Source: an uncultured Prevotellaceae bacterium
GTDB lineage: Bacteria > Bacteroidota > Bacteroidia > Bacteroidales > Bacteroidaceae
Reading direction: 5' to 3'
Length of the DNA stretch: 52,310 bases
Assembly: GCA_946186505.1 (NCBI GenBank)
Contig: CAMHNI010000023.1
Coordinates: 1-52,310 of the forward strand
This document shows positions 7,838 through 15,361 of this stretch, piece by piece. Below the pieces are notes generated by a model that made no database searches, was not told the DNA's origin, and saw only the letters and a program-made list of their open reading frames with translations. Each line of letters starts with the position of its first letter. The stretch's first letter is position 1. The position numbers and the translations under genes were made by a program.

Positions 7838-10819
7838 TCACTGCAGCGTGACGGCCATCAAGCCGATGACTACGTCATTAGAGAGGGAACGAAGGGTGAG
7901 TGACCTGAGTTTCTTCTGCGGGTTCAGCGGCATACTCAGTATCTGGGCTGCACCACCTGGTATTTCCCTGCCATAGACACCCTTGATATTCAGCTCGCGG
8001 CCGAGGTCCCGGCTGACGAGGGGCTGGCCGTCGGCAGTGGCTTTACCCAGACAAATGCGCAGAGGACGGGGCTTCGCAGCATAGAAAGCACGGCCGTCAA
8101 TGTAGTAGTCCTGTTCGATGGGACACCAGTTGTCGGGGTTGCGCAGCGGCATAGTGTCTGTCGTTCCGTCGTCATAGGTAGCGATGACGAGGCCGTTGTC
8201 TATGCGGCTCTGCATGTGGTTGGTGCTTCCAGCCATCAGCAGATGGGCCGTTGAAGCCCTACCCTCCAATGGGATGACAACAGAGTCGGGATAGTTATCC
8301 CAAAGGCTCGTGTAGATGATATTACGCCCCTTCCGAGGTGTGCGGAAGGGAATGCCGGCAAGCTCGACGTTGTCTTTCTTGACGAGAGAGCGGAAGACGC
8401 TGTCGTTGATGTCGGCCGTCAGCTGCGGATGGCACCATTCGCCAATGCCCTGCACGGGTATCTGCAGCGTGGTGGTCTGCGGACGTGGCGAGAGATACTG
8501 CTGATTGAAGATGTCCGTGACGTTAGCATTGAACAGCTTGTCGAAATTGCACAGAAAGAGTTCCTTTTGTGTAAATACCGGCATATTGAGGCCAAGCTCA
8601 GGCTTTTCCCCCACAATCGGGTCAGAAAACCTCAATACCTGCTGAGGTACCTTGCACTCAATGACCTGATACAGCTCGCTGGTGCCCTCGGTGTCGTGAC
8701 AGAACCAGCGGTCGATGTTCTGACGGACGACAATCTTCAGCGGCTGACGGAAGTTCTGGGTAATCTCGTAACGCTCTACCCCACCCTTGCGCGTAAACTT
8801 ATAAGAAAGATAAGGGGTGCAGACGCTGACGCTGTCCCACGAGCTGGGAAAGCCCGGACGGATATAGCACACACCGTCGAGAGCCTGGGGCACGATGCCG
8901 AAAAGACCCTGCAGGAGCGTGCGCGAAGAGATGCCGATGCAGTCGCCGAAGTCGCGATAACATTCACCACGGGCCGCGTCGTAGTAGCTGATCTGTCCGA
9001 AGTTTCCCGGGCTTTGTCCGTAGTACATCTGGTCCATCACGTTGCCCATCAGCAGCTCATAGCCCCAAGAACTATGACCTGCCTCAAAGAACGCCAGCGC
9101 CGTGTGCATGACCTCGGCTGCCGCCACGTTGTTGATGCTCCAGGAGTAGGGCATCCAGTTGGAGGTGGCTATGGTGCGATAGCCCGTGCGCTCTACCTTG
9201 ATGTGTGGAATGTGCGCCATCACCCATTCGGTAGCCTGGTAAGCCTGCTCAGGGGTGCAGGCACCACAGTCAATGGGCGTATAGACAGACCATACGGCAG
9301 GACTCTCGTGCAGCCGTTTCAAACCCATAGCATCCTGATACTCAGCCCATACGCCCTTTTCATTCAACCAAAGACGCTCATTCATCGCCTTCAAGATAGC
9401 CTCAGCCTCATCGCGATAGGGCTGCGGATTTTCACCGATGATTTCGGCAATACGGGCAGCGAGTTTGTTGCCGCGATAGTTGTAAGCCGACGAATGCGTC
9501 ACAGCGCCACCACTATAGTATAGCGCATCCGAGGCCCAGATGCAGCAGTAGGCATCGTAGAGGTGGTCGCCGTCGGGGTCGTAGTTGCGTTTCTCCCACG
9601 CTAAATGGCGGGTGATGACCGGCCACATCCGGCGCATATAGGCCGTATCGGCATCATACTGGAAGTGCCACAGCAACTCGTCGATGTAGTTCAGGTTCAT
9701 GTCATAGTGGTGCATCTGGTCGTTGCGCTCCGGATTGCGGCAGATGTAGCCGTTGGAGTACATCTGCGTGCCCCACCGCTTCTCAGCGCGTGCCATGTTC
9801 AATGCGGAATCCTGCGAGGGATGCGGAATAGTGGGTTCCACATCGGTCACCTGACTCTTGGCGTAGGCATCGAAGTGGGAGTGCTGGCGGTCGTTCCACC
9901 CAAGGACATCGCCCACGTAGGCAGCCCGCCAGCCCGCCAGCGGCATGCGCCAGCCGATGCAGCCGTGCAGCCACGTCTGGCCGTCCCAGTCGCCGTCGGC
10001 AGCAAACGCCAGGGCAGAACCCAAGGTATTAATATAGGGGTCGGGGGTCTCGAACTTTATGCGCTCGGAGAGCTGGCCGTTGTGTATCACCGCCTTCAGG
10101 AATAAGCTACGTGCCTCGTCATTGCCGATATCCGCTATTTGGTTGACGGCATCGATGACGAACCATGTCTCACCTCCCCCACGCCACGTCTTCGTCACCA
10201 AGTCGGCCTCATCGGGTGCCGCTTCAAAGACCCCGGGCTTGTCGGCGCCAATGTCACCGTTACGGTGAAGCTTGGGGTTGGCAATGGCACAGACACGCGC
10301 CTCAAAGTGGGCAGGAGCAGCAAAGCGACGGTCATCGAACAGCCAGACGGCTCCCACTTCCAACGTTTCGTCGCCTACCTGCAGCCTTTCTCGGTCGGGA
10401 AGTGCCACCACCTGCAGGGCCAGTTCGGCCTCACTGCCCCAACGGCGGTCCTTCATACTGTATATACGCATACCGTTGATATAGGTTGCCTTGCAGTAGT
10501 CTGTCGAGTCGAGTGCCACACCGTTCACTCGGAAACGGACATTGCGGTGGCGACCCTTCTTCACAACTGCGAAAACGGGACGGTCGCTGGTCTCTAAGCG
10601 CCAGTCCGTCGAACTGCCGTACAAAGCCCGCGTGAAGCGGTTCGAACCGTTCTCACAGACGAACGCCCCTCTTTCGGGGAAATACTGCTGGGAACGCTCG
10701 ACACCGATCTTGTCGAGGTTATAGGATGTTGATTCAATGAAATCGCCCACTCTCTGCTTCTGTCCGAAGGTAGTGGGGGCTGCCAGTAGCAGCGTCAGTA
10801 TAGTCAGTAGTACTCTCAT
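7838..10819 (-). CDS. Secreted DUF4450 / six-hairpin glycosidase-like protein
   Basis: The 993-residue protein has a signal peptide (MRVLLTILTLLLAAPTTFGQ). Residues about 30-250 match what I recall of DUF4450 (RGAFVCENGSNRFTRALYG, RLETSDRPVFAVV, DSTDYCKATY). Residues about 260-730 look like an alpha/alpha-toroid glycosidase domain, with repeated helices and segments such as GCIGWRMPLAGWRAAYVGD, YSGGAVTHSSAYNY and DCIGISSRTLLQGLFGI. The last 200 residues are probably beta-sandwich. A role in plant or host glycan breakdown is inference; no catalytic acid can be assigned with confidence. It is monocistronic, with its own terminator. Confidence 0.7.
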   Translation of the reverse strand: MRVLLTILTLLLAAPTTFGQKQRVGDFIESTSYNLDKIGVERSQQYFPERGAFVCENGSNRFTRALYGSSTDWRLETSDRPVFAVVKKGRHRNVRFRVNGVALDSTDYCKATYINGMRIYSMKDRRWGSEAELALQVVALPDRERLQVGDETLEVGAVWLFDDRRFAAPAHFEARVCAIANPKLHRNGDIGADKPGVFEAAPDEADLVTKTWRGGGETWFVIDAVNQIADIGNDEARSLFLKAVIHNGQLSERIKFETPDPYINTLGSALAFAADGDWDGQTWLHGCIGWRMPLAGWRAAYVGDVLGWNDRQHSHFDAYAKSQVTDVEPTIPHPSQDSALNMARAEKRWGTQMYSNGYICRNPERNDQMHHYDMNLNYIDELLWHFQYDADTAYMRRMWPVITRHLAWEKRNYDPDGDHLYDAYCCIWASDALYYSGGAVTHSSAYNYRGNKLAARIAEIIGENPQPYRDEAEAILKAMNERLWLNEKGVWAEYQDAMGLKRLHESPAVWSVYTPIDCGACTPEQAYQATEWVMAHIPHIKVERTGYRTIATSNWMPYSWSINNVAAAEVMHTALAFFEAGHSSWGYELLMGNVMDQMYYGQSPGNFGQISYYDAARGECYRDFGDCIGISSRTLLQGLFGIVPQALDGVCYIRPGFPSSWDSVSVCTPYLSYKFTRKGGVERYEITQNFRQPLKIVVRQNIDRWFCHDTEGTSELYQVIECKVPQQVLRFSDPIVGEKPELGLNMPVFTQKELFLCNFDKLFNANVTDIFNQQYLSPRPQTTTLQIPVQGIGEWCHPQLTADINDSVFRSLVKKDNVELAGIPFRTPRKGRNIIYTSLWDNYPDSVVIPLEGRASTAHLLMAGSTNHMQSRIDNGLVIATYDDGTTDTMPLRNPDNWCPIEQDYYIDGRAFYAAKPRPLRICLGKATADGQPLVSRDLGRELNIKGVYGREIPGGAAQILSMPLNPQKKLRSLTLRSLSNDVVIGLMAVTLQ

Positions 10820-10833
10820 ACAAATGACAAGGA

Positions 10834-10858
10834 AAGAGGCATCACGACACGCCTCGGC
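10834..10858 (-). terminator. Weak hairpin after the metallo-hydrolase gene
   Basis: On the minus strand GAGGC (10851-10855) and GCCTC (10836-10840) form a short stem followed by TTTCCTTG, just after the stop of the MBL gene and before the DUF4450 start. The stem is only five pairs. Confidence 0.35.
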
Positions 10859-10860
10859 TC

Positions 10861-11664
10861 CTATACAAGTTCGAAGACACCCGTCGGGGTCTTACGCTTC
10901 AGCACATCCAGAAGGAAATCCTTGCCTGCCACAATACCATATTGGCGCAATACCGATTCCACAGTCTTACGAGCCAGTTCTGGGTGGTTGTTCTCCTCAC
11001 TGAGATGGCAAAGCCACACATGCTTCAGTTCCTCCTTCATGTTCTCAGCAATAGCCATGCCGCAGTCCTTGTTGCTCAAGTGTCCCGTATTGCTCTGGAT
11101 ACGCTCCTTCAGATGCTGCGGATAGGGTCCCTGCATGAGCATCTCCACATCATGGTTGGCCTCTATCACAAGATAGTCGGCCTTTGCAATAAAGCGGCGC
11201 ATCTCCTCAGTGATGGAACCGGCATCGGTGATGATACAGAAGGTGACGCCTTCAGCCTCTATCTGGTAGCCCACGTTCTCTGTAGCATCATGGGGGACGC
11301 TGAACGGGGTAACATTGAAACTGCCCAGCTGCACCGGTTCCCCCGGCTGCATTATACGCTTCATGTCAGAAGTCAGTTTCCGGGCAACGCAGTAGTTACG
11401 GTCAATACCGTCGTGAACGTTCTGTGTGGCATAGATGGGCAGGTGGCACTCATAACTGATGCTCCCCACCGACTTGATGTGGTCGGCGTGGTCGTGAGTA
11501 ATCAGCACATAGTGTATGGAACTCAGGCTAAGCCCGTAGTCCCTGAATTGCTTCTTGAGCGTCCTGATGCCTACTCCAATATCTATTATCAAGCCATCCG
11601 TTTCGGTGTAGAGGTAGTAGCAATTGCCGCTACTGCCACTGCCAAAGGATATGAATCTTAGCAT
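10861..11664 (-). CDS. MBL-fold metallo-hydrolase, YycJ/WalJ-like
   Basis: The 267-residue protein opens with MLRFISFGSGSSGNCYYL, typical of the YycJ/WalJ group of metallo-beta-lactamase fold hydrolases. The metal motif THDHADH lies near residue 57, with further ligands at VPHDATENVGY and ITDAGSITEEM and a late HLSEENNHPE. The family comprises exonuclease-like or phosphodiesterase hydrolases. The start at 11664 is preferred over an in-frame ATG 20 codons upstream because a TACTTTTG box at 11683-11690 lies between them. Confidence 0.85.
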   Translation of the reverse strand: MLRFISFGSGSSGNCYYLYTETDGLIIDIGVGIRTLKKQFRDYGLSLSSIHYVLITHDHADHIKSVGSISYECHLPIYATQNVHDGIDRNYCVARKLTSDMKRIMQPGEPVQLGSFNVTPFSVPHDATENVGYQIEAEGVTFCIITDAGSITEEMRRFIAKADYLVIEANHDVEMLMQGPYPQHLKERIQSNTGHLSNKDCGMAIAENMKEELKHVWLCHLSEENNHPELARKTVESVLRQYGIVAGKDFLLDVLKRKTPTGVFELV

Positions 11665-11682
11665 TTTGGTTGTTATTTTCTG

Positions 11683-11742
11683 CAAAAGTACAAAATAATT
11701 CATAATTCGTAGCAGATAATTCATAATTATTTCCTACCTTTG
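11683..11742. promoter_or_regulatory. Divergent -7 boxes for the MBL and lipoprotein genes
   Basis: The minus strand reads TACTTTTG at 11683-11690 (MBL gene). The plus strand reads TACCTTTG at 11735-11742 (lipoprotein gene). Neither has a clear TTTG partner; the 44 bases between them are AT-rich with ATAATTCATAAT-type repeats. Confidence 0.55.
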
Positions 11743-11763
11743 TACTTTATTAAGAATTACGAG

Positions 11764-12216
11764 ATGAAGGGTATCTTCTTTTTTTTAGCCTGCGCCTGCT
11801 GTCTGCTGGGTTGCGAGGGAAACAGTTCCTATCCTGACGAGATGGTCAGGGAACGGGCAACCGCCTTTGCCGGGGCATACTTCAACTACGACTTCACCAG
11901 TGCCCGCAAACTGGTTACGGAAGAGTCTGTGAAATGGCTTGAGTTCGCCGCATCGAACGTCACACAGGAAGACGTTGACTTGTATAACAGTGTGGAAGAA
12001 CCTGCCACTGTGGAGATTGACGACTATCAGTATGTCAACGACACCATCTCAATAGTCACTGTCTTGGTGGAGAACTACTTGCAAAAAGACAGTATAAACC
12101 GTACCGCTACGATTTCCGATCAGGGGATATTTCGTCTGACCCTGGTTCTTCGCGACGGGAAATACTACGTCAGAATGGAAGGCCCACTGAGAAGTGAAAG
12201 GCAAAGTCGCGACTGA
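11764..12216 (+). CDS. Small lipoprotein of unknown function
   Basis: The 150-residue product begins MKGIFFFLACACCLLGCEGN, a type II signal with lipobox LLGC, so a lipid-anchored envelope protein is expected. The mature part (PDEMVRERATAFAGAYFNYDF..., ending YYVRMEGPL) has the size and alternating helix/strand feel of small NTF2-like folds, but that is only an impression. The start at 11764 follows a TACCTTTG box at 11735-11742. Its last 47 bases overlap the end of the convergent tamL gene. Confidence 0.72.
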   Translation: MKGIFFFLACACCLLGCEGNSSYPDEMVRERATAFAGAYFNYDFTSARKLVTEESVKWLEFAASNVTQEDVDLYNSVEEPATVEIDDYQYVNDTISIVTVLVENYLQKDSINRTATISDQGIFRLTLVLRDGKYYVRMEGPLRSERQSRD

Positions 12217-14368
12217 GCCGTGGGTGCAATACTGGGTAGTGCTCTTCGTCGAAGGCAGGGTTGACGGCCTTCATACCTAAGTCGAAGCGCACAATAAAAT
12301 AGTCGAAGTTGAAGCGGAAGCCCAAACCGTAGCTGGCAGCAATCTGTTTAGGAAAATCCTTCAGCGTAAACTGCCCGCCGGGCTGGTCCTTATACTCCCG
12401 CAATGTCCAGATATTACCTGCATCTGCAAAGAGTGCGCCGTCGAGTTTCCAGAACAAGTGTGTACGGTACTCCACGTTCATGTCCAGCTTCATGTCACCC
12501 GTCTGGTTGATGAAGTCTATACGCCCGTCAGTCCCCTTGTAGCGTCCCGGTCCGATTCCCCTGACCGACCATCCTCTGAGTGAGTTGGCTCCGCCCGAGA
12601 AATAGCGCTTCTCGAACGGCAGCAATGTGGAATTACCATAGGGATAGGCCACACCCAGTCCGAAGTGGAACACCACCTGGTTGGTATAGTCTAACTGCAC
12701 GATGCGTGTAAAATCGATGTCGCCCTTGATGTACTGCGCGTATGCGACATTGAACACCTTATACTGTCCCAGCGCGTTCTTGCTGGAGTTCGACAGTTCC
12801 GAAATCAGATTAAACAGATTGCCTGCCGTCTCGATGTTCGTCTTCAGGGCCATGCGTCCGTTGTTGTAGGCAAAACCGAAACCCGTCTTTGTAATGAACA
12901 GGTTCTCATAGTTATAGCGGAGTATGGCATTGCGCGAAGACACGTCATCCAGATACAACCGCCTGAACGTATCACTGATCCAGGGCATGAGCACGTAGTT
13001 CACATCAATCAGGTCGAGCTGATACTGATAGCGGCCTGTCGGCGGTGCCCAGCGGTAGCGCCACCCAGCCGACCACAAGCGGCGGTGAAACTCCGGCCGG
13101 TCCTGGAGGTCATAGAGCAGCGAGACCTCACTCGTGGCATTGATGCTGCGACGGGTCTCGGCATTAACAAACGGTATGATGAACCTCGGGAACTTCAGTT
13201 TCGTCTCCACGCTGTACTCGATAAAGTCCTGGTTGCTATAGCCCTCAAGACCCTTGATGGCCTCAAAGGCACCACGAAGCTCTATGGAAAGGTTTTCGGC
13301 TCCCCTGAACAGGTTCCGGTTCTGGTAACTCAGCGTTGCAGCCGCACCTAAATCGCCCGCCGTATTAGTGCCTTCAGGCTGGAAACTGAGTGTCGAGGGT
13401 TTGTTGGTCTGCAACTGAATGCGGCAGTCAAGCAGCGTCGTGTCAGGCACCTCACGGAACTGGATATTGGTGTACTTCACTGCCCCGAGGCGTCCGAAGT
13501 GGTTATAAGTGTTCTGTAAGTCACTGCCAGAATAGTAGCTGTTCTCCTTGATATAGGTGCTCTCGCCAAGCACCTTCCTTCGCAGGTGGATGACGCTGTC
13601 ATCCTTGGCTCCGCTCTCAAAGGTGACATTCCTCACCATATAGCGGGTATGCAGCGTGTCAGCTCCGTCTCTCGTCTTGTTCGGGTTGAGCGTCAGTGTC
13701 AGGTTGACGTTGCGTCCGCCTACCGTGTCGGCTTCATAGCGGATATACTCCTTGTGGAACCGGTAATACCCCCGGTCGTTGAGCATCTGGGTGATGCGCT
13801 TCCGTTCTTTGTCCAGTTCGTCAACGCTGAACTGCATACCAGTCCTCAGTCCCCAATTCCCGGGGTCGTACAGTCCCAGTTCGTTGATGATGACCTCATC
13901 GCCTATCTTGTAGTCGAGCGCGCCTATCTTGTAGGGTGTTCCCGGATAAAGCTTGAATATGGTTGACAGTTTCTTGCCCTTCTTGCGGGTCCACAGTTCC
14001 ACCCTGCTGTCAAAATAGCCGTAGTTTGAGAGTATCTGCTGCAAATCTACGACGGTCTGCTCTGCCTTCAACGAGTCGAACAGGACGGGTGGCTCACCCA
14101 TCCTCTTCAGAAAACGGTTCATCCATTTCGTAGAGTCGCGGCCCGACATGGAATAGACCCCCAATGGGAGCTTCACCAATGAGAACCACTTCACATTCCC
14201 CTGTTGCCTGACATAGTTTTTCATCTTGCTCCCGTTCACGTCCTTGTACTTGCCGTCAACGGTCACCTTCACCTCGTCAAGCAGATAGCGCCCCTCCGGC
14301 ACGTACTTCGTTTCCGCACATGAGGTGAGCAGCACAGCCGCAAAGAGAATGTTCCTTATTTGCTTCAA
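12170..14368 (-). CDS. tamL: Outer membrane TamL-type lipoprotein of the BamA/TamA (Omp85) family
   Basis: The 732-residue protein starts with a lipoprotein signal (LLTSCAETKYVPEG), then POTRA-like segments over about 25-380. A C-terminal 16-strand barrel (about 400-732) carries the Omp85 hallmarks ERYFSGGANSLRGWSVRGIGPG and a terminal Phe (FHFSVGLPF). Lipidated TamA homologues, called TamL, are a Bacteroidota feature and take part in outer membrane biogenesis. It starts 24 bases after the dapA stop, so the two are probably co-transcribed. Its 3' end overlaps the convergent lipoprotein gene. Confidence 0.87.
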   Translation of the reverse strand: MKQIRNILFAAVLLTSCAETKYVPEGRYLLDEVKVTVDGKYKDVNGSKMKNYVRQQGNVKWFSLVKLPLGVYSMSGRDSTKWMNRFLKRMGEPPVLFDSLKAEQTVVDLQQILSNYGYFDSRVELWTRKKGKKLSTIFKLYPGTPYKIGALDYKIGDEVIINELGLYDPGNWGLRTGMQFSVDELDKERKRITQMLNDRGYYRFHKEYIRYEADTVGGRNVNLTLTLNPNKTRDGADTLHTRYMVRNVTFESGAKDDSVIHLRRKVLGESTYIKENSYYSGSDLQNTYNHFGRLGAVKYTNIQFREVPDTTLLDCRIQLQTNKPSTLSFQPEGTNTAGDLGAAATLSYQNRNLFRGAENLSIELRGAFEAIKGLEGYSNQDFIEYSVETKLKFPRFIIPFVNAETRRSINATSEVSLLYDLQDRPEFHRRLWSAGWRYRWAPPTGRYQYQLDLIDVNYVLMPWISDTFRRLYLDDVSSRNAILRYNYENLFITKTGFGFAYNNGRMALKTNIETAGNLFNLISELSNSSKNALGQYKVFNVAYAQYIKGDIDFTRIVQLDYTNQVVFHFGLGVAYPYGNSTLLPFEKRYFSGGANSLRGWSVRGIGPGRYKGTDGRIDFINQTGDMKLDMNVEYRTHLFWKLDGALFADAGNIWTLREYKDQPGGQFTLKDFPKQIAASYGLGFRFNFDYFIVRFDLGMKAVNPAFDEEHYPVLHPRLSRDFAFHFSVGLPF

Positions 14369-14392
14369 AAAGATGCTGATTGATACGCCACA

Positions 14393-15280
14393 CTAAATCT
14401 TCAGTTCTTTCAGGATTTCCGACATGCGCTGCATATTCTTGATGCGCATGGGGACCAGGGGCAGGCGCAGGACGTTCTTAATGAAACCCATCTCATGGAG
14501 CATGGCCTTCACACCAGCGGGATTGCCATCGACAAAGAGCAGCGAGAAGAGGTCGGTGAAACGGTGGTGAATCTTGCGGGCAGGGTCATACTCACCGCGC
14601 ATCTGCAGACGGATCATCTTCGAGAACTCCTTGGGCAGGGCATTGCCGATGACCGAGATGACACCCACGGCTCCGCAGGACACCATCGGGAACGTCAGCG
14701 AGTCATCGCCCGAGATGACATCAAAGTCATTGGGCTTGTTCTTGATAATCTCATCGACCTGTTCCAAGTTGCCGCTGGCCTCCTTGATGGCAACGATGTT
14801 ACGACAGTCGCGGGCCAGCCGGACGGTGGTCTCGGCCTTCATGTTGATACCCGTACGTCCTGGCACGTTATACAGCACTACGGGCAACTCCGTTGCAGCG
14901 GCAATGGCCTTGAAGTGCTGATAGAGTCCCTCCTGGGAAGGTTTATTGTAATAGGGGCAGACGCTGAGGATGCCATCAATGCCCTTGAAGTCGCCGGTCT
15001 TCAGCTCTTCTACGACTGCCGCCGTGTTGTAGCCGCCGCACCCCATAAGGATGGGCACCCGCGCTTGGACAATTTCAACAACCAAGTCCTTGATGGTTTT
15101 CTTCTCCTCCGACGTCAGCGTCGGTGTCTCTCCTGTCGTTGCCAATATACAAAAGAAGTCGGCACCGTTGTCCAACTGATACTGAACCAAACGCTTCAGC
15201 GAGTCGTAGTCAACGGAGCCGTCTTCCTTGAACGGGGTAATCAGCGCAATACCTAATCCCTTGAAGATATTTTGTACCAT
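14393..15280 (-). CDS. dapA: 4-hydroxy-tetrahydrodipicolinate synthase
   Basis: The 295-residue TIM-barrel enzyme condenses pyruvate with aspartate semialdehyde in the lysine/diaminopimelate pathway. The Schiff-base lysine is K166 in VAIKEASG, Tyr137 is in VVLYNVPGRTG, and the TTGE motif is at 48-51. Length and motifs are normal. A TAATTTTG box at 15309-15316 lies 29 bases upstream. tamL follows on the same strand. Confidence 0.96.
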   Translation of the reverse strand: MVQNIFKGLGIALITPFKEDGSVDYDSLKRLVQYQLDNGADFFCILATTGETPTLTSEEKKTIKDLVVEIVQARVPILMGCGGYNTAAVVEELKTGDFKGIDGILSVCPYYNKPSQEGLYQHFKAIAAATELPVVLYNVPGRTGINMKAETTVRLARDCRNIVAIKEASGNLEQVDEIIKNKPNDFDVISGDDSLTFPMVSCGAVGVISVIGNALPKEFSKMIRLQMRGEYDPARKIHHRFTDLFSLLFVDGNPAGVKAMLHEMGFIKNVLRLPLVPMRIKNMQRMSEILKELKI

Positions 15281-15308
15281 GATGTCATCTTTTCTGTCAA
15301 ATCGGGTG

Positions 15309-15316
15309 CAAAATTA
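15309..15316 (-). promoter_or_regulatory. -7 box of dapA-tamL
   Basis: The minus strand reads TAATTTTG, matching TAnnTTTG, followed by GCACCCG. No upstream TTTG at standard spacing was identified. Confidence 0.55.
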
Positions 15317-15361
15317 CACAAAAAGATTCGTTCCTGCAACAAATTAGCCCAAAAACATCAT

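Noticed and set aside
8429..9523. 364-codon open frame opposite the DUF4450 gene
   Set aside because: It lies entirely antisense to a gene with signal peptide and family motifs, and its translation shows no recognisable domain; GC-rich codon use creates long shadow frames.
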